Source: Arthrobacter sp. KBS0703
Lineage (GTDB): Bacteria; Actinomycetota; Actinomycetes; Actinomycetales; Micrococcaceae
Direction of reading: 5' to 3'
Assembly: GCF_002008315.2 (NCBI RefSeq)
Contig: NZ_MVDG02000001.1
Coordinates: 1,054,001 to 1,118,000 of the forward strand
DNA length: 64,000 nt
Made by a program: the position numbers and the translations under genes. Of the stretch, positions 18,495 to 27,231 are shown piece by piece. The notes beneath the pieces were generated by a model that saw only the letters and a list, made by a program, of their open reading frames with translations, searched no databases and had not been told where the DNA came from. Every line of letters starts with the position of its first letter. Positions within the stretch are counted from its first letter, which is position 1.

Positions 18495-19543
18495 CCCCTG
18501 TGCGGGGCCGCTCGGGCTCGGCGGTGTCCGTCGCGGTGCTCGGCGCCGGTTCATGGGGGACGACCTTCGCCAAGATCCTGGCCGACGCCGCCACCTCCTC
18601 GGGCGTCGAACGCCGCATCAGGCTCTGGGGCCGGCGGGCCGAGGTTGTGGAGCAAATCAATCTGCACCACCGCAACCCGCAATACCTGGCCGACGTCGAG
18701 CTTCCGCCCAGCATCACCGCGTCCACTGACGTCGCCGCGGTGCTGGCCGGAGCAGACCTCGTGGTCCTCGCTGTTCCGGCACAGTCGCTGCGGCTGCAGC
18801 TCCGGGAATGGAAGCCCCTCCTGGAGCCCGATGCGCTGGTGGTGTCCCTCATGAAGGGCCTCGAGCTCAGCACCGACGCCCGCATGAGCGAAGTGATCTG
18901 CGAGGAACTGGGCATCCCCGCGAGCCGCATCGCCGTCGTGTCCGGGCCCAACCTGGCCATGGAAATCGCACGCGAAGAGCCCACCGCGTCAGTGGTGGCC
19001 TGTCCTGACTCGGCAGTGGCCGGCTGGATCGCACGGAGCTGCACCGCCCCGTATTTCCGCCCGTACACCACCACCGACATCGTGGGCGTTGAAATCGGCG
19101 GGATCGTCAAAAACGTCATCGCCCTGGCCGTCGGCATCTGCGAGGGAAAGCAGATGGGCGACAACACCAAGGCCTCGGTGATCACCAGGGGGCTCGCCGA
19201 AACCTCGCGCCTGGCCCTGGCCCTGGGCGGCTCAGCCCAGACCATGGCCGGCCTCGCAGGGCTGGGGGACCTCGTCGCCACGTGCTCGTCCCCGCTGTCC
19301 CGGAACCACACCGCCGGACGGCTGCTGGGCCAGGGCCTCACCCTGGACGAAGTGGCCGAAAAAATGACCCAGACCGCCGAAGGCATCAAGTCGGGGCAGG
19401 CCGTGCACGAACTTGCCGGTAAACTCGGCGTCGAGATGCCCATCACGGCGGCCGTCGTCGCCGTGCTGGCCGGAAAACTGTCCGTTGACCAACTGGGGCC
19501 GCTGCTGCTGGCCCGGGACCTCAAACCCGAAGGCGATTACTAA
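18491..19543 (+). CDS. gpsA: Glycerol-3-phosphate dehydrogenase (NAD(P)+)
   Basis: The 350-residue enzyme supplies sn-glycerol 3-phosphate for phospholipids. Rossmann motif VAVLGAGSWGTTFAKILA, then VVSGPNLAMEIA, the lysine region EIGGIVKNVIALAVG, and GLAGLGDLVATCSSPLSRNH are all present. GTG at 18491 overlaps the plsC stop. It lies 2 bases before ddl, so plsC-gpsA-ddl are tightly packed and probably co-transcribed. Confidence 0.95.
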   Translation: MTPVRGRSGSAVSVAVLGAGSWGTTFAKILADAATSSGVERRIRLWGRRAEVVEQINLHHRNPQYLADVELPPSITASTDVAAVLAGADLVVLAVPAQSLRLQLREWKPLLEPDALVVSLMKGLELSTDARMSEVICEELGIPASRIAVVSGPNLAMEIAREEPTASVVACPDSAVAGWIARSCTAPYFRPYTTTDIVGVEIGGIVKNVIALAVGICEGKQMGDNTKASVITRGLAETSRLALALGGSAQTMAGLAGLGDLVATCSSPLSRNHTAGRLLGQGLTLDEVAEKMTQTAEGIKSGQAVHELAGKLGVEMPITAAVVAVLAGKLSVDQLGPLLLARDLKPEGDY

Positions 19544-19545
19544 CA

Positions 19546-20706
19546 GTGTCGGAAGAAAACTTGACCGCAGCGGACGAGTCAATCCAGAGCCAGCCAAACC
19601 AGGGCAAGCCCCGAGTGGCCGTCCTCTTCGGCGGGCGTTCAAGCGAGCACGCGGTCAGCTGCGTCACCGCGGCCGGCGTGCTGGGCGCCATCGACCGGAA
19701 CAAATACGACGTGATTCCCATCGGGATCGCCAAATCCGGCCAGTGGGTCCTCGCGGCCGGGGACACGGGGCAATGGTCGCTGTCCTCATCCCTGCTGCCT
19801 GAGGTTGCGCCGTCGTCGCAGACGGTGACCCTGGCGGAGATCGGCGGGGAACACCAGCTGATCCTGGCGTCCCCCAACGAGGTGCCACAGGAACTGGGCA
19901 CCGTGGACGTCGTCTTCCCGCTGCTTCACGGCCCGTTCGGCGAAGACGGGACCATCCAGGGCCTGCTGGAACTGTCCGACACCCGCTACGTGGGCGCCGG
20001 CGTCCTGGCGTCGGCCGTGGGCATGGACAAGCACTTCATGAAGGTGGTCTTCGAGGCCGCGGGACTTCGCGTCGGGCCGTACATTGCGGTCACGGACCGG
20101 CAGTGGCGCAACGATCCCGAGTCGGTGCGCAAGCGCGTTGACCTGCTCGGGTTCCCGGTGTTCGTCAAGCCGGCCCGCGCGGGATCGTCCATGGGCATCT
20201 CCAAAGTGGACTCCCTCGAGGACCTCGACGCCGCGATCGAAGCTGCCCGGGAGCACGACCCCAAGCTCGTGATAGAGGCCGGCATCGTGGGCCGTGAGAT
20301 CGAGTGCGCGGTGCTCGAGGGCCGTGGCTCGGATGCCCCCCGGACTTCGCTGCCGGGCGAAATCTCCGTGGCGGCCGGCGAGCACGAATTCTACGACTTC
20401 AACGCCAAGTACGTGGATGACGCAGCCGCGCTTAGCTGCCCCGCGGACATGCCGGACGAGGCGATTGCCCGGGTCCGCGAGCTTGCCGCGGTGGCGTTCG
20501 ACGCCGTCGGAGCGGAGGGCCTGAGCCGGGTGGACTTCTTTTACACGGCCGACGGCGCGCTCATCATCAACGAGATCAACACGATGCCCGGGTTCACGCC
20601 CAAGAGCATGTACCCGCAGATGTGGGCGGCGTCAGGGCTGAGCTACGCGGAACTGATCGACGAACTCATCCACCTGGCCCTGAACCGCAAGACCGGCCTC
20701 CGCTAG
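19546..20706 (+). CDS. ddl: D-alanine--D-alanine ligase
   Basis: The 386-residue ATP-grasp enzyme joins two D-alanines for the peptidoglycan stem. Seen: VLFGGRSSEHAVSC at the N end, PLLHGPFGEDGTIQG, VFVKPARAGSSMGISKV (ATP-binding lysine), and the metal-binding EINTMPGFTPKSMYP near the C end. GTG at 19546 starts 2 bases after gpsA stops. It is convergent with the DUF3515 gene, with 20 bases between stops. Confidence 0.95.
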   Translation: MSEENLTAADESIQSQPNQGKPRVAVLFGGRSSEHAVSCVTAAGVLGAIDRNKYDVIPIGIAKSGQWVLAAGDTGQWSLSSSLLPEVAPSSQTVTLAEIGGEHQLILASPNEVPQELGTVDVVFPLLHGPFGEDGTIQGLLELSDTRYVGAGVLASAVGMDKHFMKVVFEAAGLRVGPYIAVTDRQWRNDPESVRKRVDLLGFPVFVKPARAGSSMGISKVDSLEDLDAAIEAAREHDPKLVIEAGIVGREIECAVLEGRGSDAPRTSLPGEISVAAGEHEFYDFNAKYVDDAAALSCPADMPDEAIARVRELAAVAFDAVGAEGLSRVDFFYTADGALIINEINTMPGFTPKSMYPQMWAASGLSYAELIDELIHLALNRKTGLR

Positions 20707-20726
20707 AAGTTCCCGCCTGGCGAGTC

Positions 20727-21230
20727 CTACTTGCTGGTCGGCAGGTCCTGGAGGTCTGCCTGGCCCACGCAGTTCCGGCTTGCCTTGATCTTGCCGGCCG
20801 CCGCGGAAAGATCGGCCAGCACCGTGGCAGAGCTGATCTTGTTCGGATCCATCAGGATCTCGGTGGCGGGCTCCCGGCCGAACGTGGTCAGCGTCCACAC
20901 CGGATTGCCCTCTTTGATGACCCAGTCCACATCGTTCACGCTGACGCACCGGTCCGTCGTGGGCCCGGGGACGTTGACGCCGCAGCGCAGGATCACCTTG
21001 GAGGGATCGCCCCAGGCGGCGGTCGCCTGGCTGTTCGTCTTGCGCAGGCCGGCGTCGCCTATGGTGTCCGGAAGCGCCACCATCATGGGGGCGCACGCGG
21101 GGTTTGCGGCATCCGCGGCAGGAGGAACGTCGACGGCGGGGGAGCAGCCGCCCAGTGCCAGTCCCGTGAGGGCCACTGCGGCCGCTGCCGTGAGCCGGCG
21201 GACAGGGGCGGGGGTGCGGTGGCGGTGCAT
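20727..21230 (-). CDS. DUF3515 family lipoprotein
   Basis: The 167-residue protein begins with a lipoprotein signal peptide (RR, a hydrophobic stretch, lipobox LALGGC with Cys29). Cysteines at CAPMM, LRCGV, DRCVS and SRNCVG suggest disulphides outside the membrane. The family is actinobacterial and often sits between ddl and thiL as here; its function is unknown. It is divergent from thiL. Confidence 0.85.
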   Translation of the reverse strand: MHRHRTPAPVRRLTAAAAVALTGLALGGCSPAVDVPPAADAANPACAPMMVALPDTIGDAGLRKTNSQATAAWGDPSKVILRCGVNVPGPTTDRCVSVNDVDWVIKEGNPVWTLTTFGREPATEILMDPNKISSATVLADLSAAAGKIKASRNCVGQADLQDLPTSK

Positions 21231-21367
21231 GGATTAAGCCTATCTCTCCGACGGCAGGGCATCGGACAGTCCAAAAAGGCAGCCGCAGCGCCGCCCGGGC
21301 AGCGCCCGGCACCACCCCGAAACGCCCACCGGGAAACATTGTCGGTCCGTGGCGGTAGCGTAGTGGC

Positions 21368-22393
21368 GTGCCCCAATCACCACTGACTGTCGCCGAACTG
21401 TCCGAAGCCGAGCTTTTGGCCCGGATCTTCCCGCGCCTTGAACTGAACGCCGTGCACAGCGCTGCTGTGCTCCTCGGGCCGGGCGATGACGCCGCCATCG
21501 TTGCCGTGCCCGACGGCCGGACCCTCATCAGCATCGACACCCAGGTGCAGGACCAGGACTTCCGGCTTCAGTGGAACAACGGCTACCGCACCACCGGCTA
21601 TGACGTGGGCTGGAAGGCTGCGGCCCAAAACCTCAGCGACATCAACGCCATGGGCGGGTCCGCGACCTCCATGGTGGTCAGCCTGACCATGCCAGCCGGC
21701 ACGCCTGTGGACTGGGTCGAGGACCTGGCGGACGGACTCGCCGCCGCCATCGGCAAGCTCGGTGCCGGGGCATGTTCCGTGGCGGGAGGCGATCTTGGCC
21801 GCGGCCGCGAACTGTCCGTCACCGTCGCCGTGCTGGGCACTCTCAGCGGCGGCCAGCCGGTGCTCAGGTCCGGGGCGCAGGCTGGAGACACGCTGGCCAT
21901 CGCCCGCCATGCGGGCTCGGCCGCGGCGGGGCTGGCCCTGCTCGAGTCGACGCACCCGGTGGGTTCGCTGGCACCGGAACTTCGCTCGCTACTGGACCTT
22001 CAGTGCCGGCCCGAGCCGCCGCTGGATGCAGGCCCCCTTGCCCGGACGTCCGGCGCCACTGCCATGATGGACATCTCTGACGGCCTAGTGCGGGACGGCA
22101 CCAGGCTGGCCCTGGCCAGCAATGTCGTGCTGGACCTTGACCCCAAGGCACTGACACTGCTGGCCGCACCGCTGCAGCCGGCCGCCGCCGTCCTGGAAAC
22201 GGACCCGCTGGCGTGGGTGCTTGGCGGCGGCGAGGACCACGGCCTGCTCGCCACTTTCCCCGCCGGCGTTCAGCTGCCCCCGGGGTTCGCTGGGATAGGC
22301 TCAGTACAGGCCTGCACTTCACATGAAGCGGCAGGCGTGACAATCGCGGGCCGGCCCGCTGACTCCGTGGGATGGGATCACTTTGCAGATTAA
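21368..22393 (+). CDS. thiL: Thiamine-monophosphate kinase
   Basis: The 341-residue PurM-fold kinase makes thiamine diphosphate, the ligand of the riboswitch before thiC at 45856-45943. The N-terminal VLLGPGDDAAIVAVPDG carries the metal-binding Asp pair; GYDVGWKAAAQNLSDINAMG and AMMDISDGLVRDGTRLA follow. GTG at 21368 begins the protein with MPQSPLTVAELSEAELL. The next gene starts at or just after its end. Confidence 0.93.
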   Translation: MPQSPLTVAELSEAELLARIFPRLELNAVHSAAVLLGPGDDAAIVAVPDGRTLISIDTQVQDQDFRLQWNNGYRTTGYDVGWKAAAQNLSDINAMGGSATSMVVSLTMPAGTPVDWVEDLADGLAAAIGKLGAGACSVAGGDLGRGRELSVTVAVLGTLSGGQPVLRSGAQAGDTLAIARHAGSAAAGLALLESTHPVGSLAPELRSLLDLQCRPEPPLDAGPLARTSGATAMMDISDGLVRDGTRLALASNVVLDLDPKALTLLAAPLQPAAAVLETDPLAWVLGGGEDHGLLATFPAGVQLPPGFAGIGSVQACTSHEAAGVTIAGRPADSVGWDHFAD

Positions 22394-22415
22394 GATTGCC
22401 GCGAACGCGCAAGCG

Positions 22416-23507
22416 ATGAAGCGGTGGTTGGGCAAGGCCGAGACCGCCCTGGGCAACCACAGCGACCGCCTCAATGCGATCAACATCTTCCCGGTCGCCG
22501 ACGGCGACACCGGCACCAACCTCTACCTCACGGTCCGGGCAGCCGCGCGTTCCCTTCAGGACGCCGCGCCGGTGCCCGCCGTGATGCAGGACCCCGCCCA
22601 GCCGCCGACCCCCGCCCAGATGCAAAGCCCTTCGCAGAGCCCGGCCCGCACGCCTGACCTGCGCCGGGCCCCGGATGCGGCGCAGAATGATGTCGGCGCC
22701 GTCCTGGCCAAGGCCGGACAAGCCGCCATGGAGCAGGCCAGGGGAAACTCGGGAACCCTGTTTTCCGTGTTCCTGTGTGCGGCGGCCGAACCCTTGGCCG
22801 GGCACACCCGGCTCACGGCAACGACGCTTGCCGCCGCGCTCAACCGGGCACAGATCCGGGCCTGGTCGGCGCTCAGCGATCCCGTTCCCGGCACCATGCT
22901 CTCGGTCATGGAGGCGGCCGCGCGAGCTGCCGCCGCCGTCGACGCCGGCCAGAACGGCAATGACAGCAACTACGCGCTGGGCCTGGCCCTGGACGCCGCG
23001 GTCGAAGCGGCGCTCGAGGCCGTGGTCCGCACCGAGGGGCAGCTGGATGCACTGCAGGCCGCACACGTCGTGGACGCCGGCGGCGTGGGCATGCTGCTCA
23101 TCCTCGACTGCCTGCGGTCCGCGGTGCTGGGCGTGGAACTCCAGAGCGAGCTCCTGGACGGCCTGCACGGCTACGATCTGCAGGATCCCCATATCCACGC
23201 GGACATGCCGGACGACGACGGCGTGGAGGTCATGTGCACCATCAGCCTCTCGCCGCTGGACGCCGCGACCCTGAGGCAGCGCCTGGACGAACTCGGCGAT
23301 TCGGTCATCATGAGCCAGGTGGGCCCGGCCCCGGACGCGGACGGCCGGTACCGCTGGCGCGTGCACGTCCACGTCCTGGATTCGGGGCCGGCATTGGAGA
23401 CCATCAGTTCATTGGGACAACCGGCGGACGTGTCGGTCAGCGAACTGGCGCTGCCGCGCGATCCCAATCCGGTGGAGGCTGATGCGGGGAGCCGCGAGGG
23501 ACGATGA
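22416..23507 (+). CDS. DAK2 (DhaL-like) domain protein, FakA-like
   Basis: The product of about 363 residues has an N-terminal DhaL domain with DGDTGTNLYLTV, a GNSGTLFS loop, and DAGGVGMLLILD, then a second domain with LRQRLDELGDSVIM and a VHVHVLD segment, as in the middle domain of fatty-acid kinase FakA. Full FakA proteins are about 550 residues, so the C-terminal domain is missing. A proline-rich insertion lies near residues 60-90. ATG at 22416 is used; a TTG at 22383 overlapping the thiL stop is also possible. The stop overlaps recG by four bases. Confidence 0.8.
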   Translation: MKRWLGKAETALGNHSDRLNAINIFPVADGDTGTNLYLTVRAAARSLQDAAPVPAVMQDPAQPPTPAQMQSPSQSPARTPDLRRAPDAAQNDVGAVLAKAGQAAMEQARGNSGTLFSVFLCAAAEPLAGHTRLTATTLAAALNRAQIRAWSALSDPVPGTMLSVMEAAARAAAAVDAGQNGNDSNYALGLALDAAVEAALEAVVRTEGQLDALQAAHVVDAGGVGMLLILDCLRSAVLGVELQSELLDGLHGYDLQDPHIHADMPDDDGVEVMCTISLSPLDAATLRQRLDELGDSVIMSQVGPAPDADGRYRWRVHVHVLDSGPALETISSLGQPADVSVSELALPRDPNPVEADAGSREGR

Positions 23508-25762
23508 ACACCGAGCTGGAACTCGGCCTGGAGCGCCGGATAGGCAAGCGCTCCGCGGCCGTCGTTGAAAAACACCTGGGCATCACCACGGTGGGCGGGC
23601 TGCTGAATTACTTTCCGCGCCGGTACCTGAGCAGGGGAGAGCTGACGCCCATCAGCGAGGTCCCGCTGGACGAGGAAGTGACGCTCATTGCCCGCGTCAT
23701 TTCGAACAGCACGCGGCAGATGCGCGCCCGGCGGGGCTCCATCACCGACGTCGTGATTTCCGACGACGCCGGCGCCCACGCCGGCGGTCCGCGGCCGCCG
23801 GGTTCGGCCCTGCCGGGAACCCTCAAGATCAGTTTCTTCAACGGCTTCCGGGCCAAGGCGGAGCTCCAGCCCGGCCGCAGGGCCATGTTTTCCGGCAAGG
23901 TCACGCGCTTCGCGGGATCGCTCGGCCTGACAAATCCTGACTTCCTGCTCCTGGACGAGGACTCGGACACCCCCGGCATGGATCCGGAAAAGCTCGCTGC
24001 CATGCCCATCCCCGTCTATCCGGCAACCGCCAAACTCACCAGCTGGTCCATCCAGAAGGTCATTTCCACCCTTCTGGACACCGTGGACCTGGACGCCCTG
24101 CAGGACCCCTTGCCGGCGGCCATCTCGGTCCGCGAGAAGTTCCTGCCGATGCCGCAGGCCTACCGGCTGATCCACGCCCCGCAGACGCCCGAGGACTCGC
24201 GCCAGGCCAGGGACCGGTTCCGCTACCAGGAGGCCCTGGTCCTACAGTCCGCCCTGGCGCGCCGCCGCGCCCAACTGGCCGCGGAGGAGGCAACGGCGCG
24301 GCGTCCCTTGCCCGACGGGCTCCTGGCCGCCTTTGACCGGCAGCTGCCGTTCACGCTGACCGCCGGGCAGGCCGCCGTGGGCAAGACGCTGTCCCAGGAA
24401 CTGTCCCAGGACGGGCCCATGAACCGGCTGCTGCAGGGCGAGGTGGGCTCGGGGAAGACCATCGTTGCCCTCCGGGCCATGCTGCAGGTTGTCGATGCCG
24501 GCGGGCAGGCGGCCCTCCTGGCGCCCACGGAAGTCCTCGCCGCGCAGCACTTCGACTCCATCCGGCGGACGCTCGGCACGCTGTCCCGGGACGGACTCCT
24601 TGGCGGCTTCGGCGACCACTCCGTCCAGGTCAGCCTGCTCACCGGGTCCATGCCGACCGCGGCACGCAAGCAGGCACTGCTCGATGCCGCGTCGGGCACG
24701 GCCGGGATTGTGATCGGCACGCACGCCCTGCTGAGCGACAACGTGTCCTTCTATGATCTCGGCCTGATTGTTGTGGACGAACAGCACCGCTTCGGCGTGG
24801 AGCAGCGGGATGCCCTGCGGTCCAAGGCCAGCAAGCCGCCGCACCTGCTGGTCATGACGGCCACCCCCATCCCCAGGACCGTCGCCATGACCGTTTTCGG
24901 CGACCTCGAAACCTCCGTGCTGGACGAACTGCCGGCCGGCCGGGCACCCATCACCACGCACGTCGTGGGCCTGGCCGAGAATCCTGCCTGGGCCGGCCGG
25001 ATCTGGTCCCGGTCGCGGGAAGAGATCGACGCCGGGCACCAGGTGTACGTAGTGTGCCCGAAGATCGGGACGGACGACGACGGCGATTTCAGTCCCGGTG
25101 AAGCGGAACCCGCCCCCGGGGACCTGGAGGGGGACGGCCCGGCGCGCGAACTGGCGTCGGTGACCGCCGTGGTCGAACACCTCGGCGAGGAACCGTCGCT
25201 GGCCGGGATTCCGCTGGCCCCGCTCCACGGGCGGCAGGATCCCGCGCTGAAATCCGAGACCATGGCATCATTCACGGCCAACAAGACCAAGCTGCTGGTC
25301 TCCACCACGGTGATCGAGGTGGGCGTGGACGTGCACAACGCCACGCTGATGGTCATCCTTGATGCGGACCGGTTCGGCATTTCGCAGCTCCATCAGCTCC
25401 GGGGCAGGGTCGGCCGCGGAGGCCTGCCGGGCACCTGCCTGCTGGTGACGACGCTCGAGCCCGGCCATCCGAGCCGCCGCCGGCTGGACGCCGTGGCCGC
25501 CACCACCGACGGCTTCGAACTGTCCCAGGAGGACCTGAAGCTGCGCCGTGAGGGCGACATCCTCGGCGCCTCGCAGTCGGGCGGCCGGTCCACGCTGAAG
25601 TTGCTCAGGGTCCTGGAGCATGAGGACATCATTGCCCGCGCCCGGCAGGATGCCCAGGAGATTGTGGCCCGCGACCCCGCGCTCCTCGACCACCCGGCCC
25701 TTGCCGAGGCCATCGACGACTACCTGAACCCCGAGAAGGAGGCGTTCCTTGAACGCGGCTAA
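23504..25762 (+). CDS. recG: ATP-dependent DNA helicase RecG
   Basis: The 752-residue helicase remodels stalled forks and Holliday junctions. An N-terminal wedge/OB domain (LLNYFPRRYLSRG) precedes Walker A GEVGSGKTIVAL, the DEQH box VVDEQHRFGV, MTATPIPRT, and the C-terminal QLRGRVGRGG. Two short acidic or Pro/Gly-rich insertions (near residues 90 and 520-550) make it somewhat longer than E. coli RecG. It overlaps the DAK2 gene by four bases, as in many Gram-positives. Confidence 0.95.
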   Translation: MNTELELGLERRIGKRSAAVVEKHLGITTVGGLLNYFPRRYLSRGELTPISEVPLDEEVTLIARVISNSTRQMRARRGSITDVVISDDAGAHAGGPRPPGSALPGTLKISFFNGFRAKAELQPGRRAMFSGKVTRFAGSLGLTNPDFLLLDEDSDTPGMDPEKLAAMPIPVYPATAKLTSWSIQKVISTLLDTVDLDALQDPLPAAISVREKFLPMPQAYRLIHAPQTPEDSRQARDRFRYQEALVLQSALARRRAQLAAEEATARRPLPDGLLAAFDRQLPFTLTAGQAAVGKTLSQELSQDGPMNRLLQGEVGSGKTIVALRAMLQVVDAGGQAALLAPTEVLAAQHFDSIRRTLGTLSRDGLLGGFGDHSVQVSLLTGSMPTAARKQALLDAASGTAGIVIGTHALLSDNVSFYDLGLIVVDEQHRFGVEQRDALRSKASKPPHLLVMTATPIPRTVAMTVFGDLETSVLDELPAGRAPITTHVVGLAENPAWAGRIWSRSREEIDAGHQVYVVCPKIGTDDDGDFSPGEAEPAPGDLEGDGPARELASVTAVVEHLGEEPSLAGIPLAPLHGRQDPALKSETMASFTANKTKLLVSTTVIEVGVDVHNATLMVILDADRFGISQLHQLRGRVGRGGLPGTCLLVTTLEPGHPSRRRLDAVAATTDGFELSQEDLKLRREGDILGASQSGGRSTLKLLRVLEHEDIIARARQDAQEIVARDPALLDHPALAEAIDDYLNPEKEAFLERG

Positions 25763-25773
25763 CTCCATGGACG

Positions 25774-25794
25774 TTCCGGCGAAGCGCGCCGGAA
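25774..25794. other. Small hairpin between recG and rsmD
   Basis: Eight-base arms (25774-25781 and 25787-25794) flank a 5-base loop, with no T-run after it. Possibly an mRNA processing or attenuation site; weak. Confidence 0.3.
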
Positions 25795-25807
25795 AGCGGA
25801 CTACGGC

Positions 25808-26413
25808 ATGAGCAGGATCGTGGCAGGTGTTGCCGGGGGAACGCCGCTCGTCAGCGTGCCCGGCTCTTCGACGCGCCCCACCACCGACCGCGTCAAAGAG
25901 GCCCTGTTTTCCAGGCTGGACGCCTTCGATGTCCTCGCCGGCTCGCGGGTGCTGGACCTCTACGCAGGTTCCGGGTCGCTCGGCGTTGAGAGCGCCAGCA
26001 GGGGCGCCACCGCCGTCGACCTCGTGGAGTTCGATGCCAAAGCCAGCGCTGTCTGCCAGCGGAACGCGGACCTGATCAACGGAGTGCTGGCGCAGAAAGC
26101 CGTCACCGTGCACCGTTCCCGGGTCGAGTCCTTCCTGGAGCGGACGGCTGAAGAAACCCTGTGGGACGTCGTGTTCCTGGACCCGCCCTACCCCCTGGAC
26201 CAGCCCGCCCTGGCCGCGGTCCTGGCCAAGCTGGCCGGGCACCTCGCAGCCGGTGCCGTGGTGGTGGTGGAGCGCTCCTCGAGGTCACATGAGCCGGAGT
26301 GGCCCGCAGGCATGGAACGGTTTGCCGAGAAGAAGTACGGGGAGACCCGGCTGTGGTTCGCCGAACCCGCCAGCGGGCAGCAGCTCGACGTCGGGCCCGT
26401 GCCCGAGGACTGA
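25808..26413 (+). CDS. rsmD: 16S rRNA (guanine(966)-N2)-methyltransferase
   Basis: The 201-residue enzyme shows RPTTDRVKEALFSRLD, the SAM-binding VLDLYAGSGSLGVES, and the catalytic VFLDPPYPLD (DPPY), all RsmD marks. It follows recG by 45 bases; coaD, its usual neighbour, is found further on at 28534 after two genes inserted on the opposite strand. Confidence 0.93.
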   Translation: MSRIVAGVAGGTPLVSVPGSSTRPTTDRVKEALFSRLDAFDVLAGSRVLDLYAGSGSLGVESASRGATAVDLVEFDAKASAVCQRNADLINGVLAQKAVTVHRSRVESFLERTAEETLWDVVFLDPPYPLDQPALAAVLAKLAGHLAAGAVVVVERSSRSHEPEWPAGMERFAEKKYGETRLWFAEPASGQQLDVGPVPED

Positions 26414-26443
26414 GCCCAACGGCCGAGCTGGTCCTATGGCCGG

Positions 26444-27229
26444 TCAGCCGGACAGCCGATCCAGTTCGACCCCCGCCAGCACCTTGGCCGGGTGCGGCCC
26501 GCGGGCCGTCAGAGCGGCGGTCCATTCCGACGGCCACGGTTTCCGGGTGCCGGTCAGGATGATGTTCCCCGGGTACCGGCCCGTGAACATGCCGGCTTCG
26601 GCGAAGGCTGCAACGTCCGTCATGGCGCGCCGAAGTGCCGCCACCTGGCTTCGGACCAGTGTCAGGCCCGGTTCGTCACCCACGTTCACGATCAGCACGC
26701 CCCGTTGGGTCAGCAGCGCCGCGGCTTCCTCGTAGAACTCGGTGCAGGCAAGGTGCTCCGGAGCCTCGGGTCCGGAGAAGATATCCAGGATGACGACGTC
26801 GAATCGGAGGTCCGTGGGCAGCTCGGCCAAAGCGCCGCGGGCGTCGCCGATGATCGTTTGCAGCTGCGTGCCCTCGGGCAGCGGCAGCCGCTCCAGCACA
26901 AAGTCCAGCAGCTCACGCTCCAGCTCCACGGCATACTGCACCGAACCCGGGCGGGTTGCCTGGATGTACCGGGCCAGGGTCAGGGCACCGGCTCCAAGGT
27001 GCAGGGCGGTGATGGGCTCACCCCAGGGAGCAGCCAGGTCCACCATGTGGCCGATCCGGCGGAGGTACTCGTAGAAGATGTCCGCCGGGTCGGCCAGATC
27101 GACGTGTGACTGTTCCGCTCCGCCGATGCTGAGCACGAAGCAGCCGTCGGTGTAGGTGTCCGGTTCTATGACTGCGTGCTGGCCCGTGGTCCGCAAGAAC
27201 CGCGAGGCCGCAGGGGAGCCTTCAGTCAA
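26444..27229 (-). CDS. Spermidine synthase-like methyltransferase-fold protein
   Basis: The 261-residue protein has a Rossmann core with ALHLGAGALTLARYI, an acidic VELERELLDF after strand 2, IIGDARGAL and DVVILDIFSG, the order found in spermidine synthases. The typical polyamine-binding Asp/Tyr segment is not clearly there, so it may be a stand-alone relative acting on another SAM or dcSAM substrate. TTG at 27229 starts two bases after the aminotransferase stop, which implies coupling with that gene. Confidence 0.75.
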   Translation of the reverse strand: MTEGSPAASRFLRTTGQHAVIEPDTYTDGCFVLSIGGAEQSHVDLADPADIFYEYLRRIGHMVDLAAPWGEPITALHLGAGALTLARYIQATRPGSVQYAVELERELLDFVLERLPLPEGTQLQTIIGDARGALAELPTDLRFDVVILDIFSGPEAPEHLACTEFYEEAAALLTQRGVLIVNVGDEPGLTLVRSQVAALRRAMTDVAAFAEAGMFTGRYPGNIILTGTRKPWPSEWTAALTARGPHPAKVLAGVELDRLSG

Positions 27230-27231
27230 CG

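Noticed and set aside
20731..21237. 168-codon open frame on + opposite the DUF3515 gene
   Set aside because: The - product has a signal peptide with lipobox and a known family; the + frame has neither.
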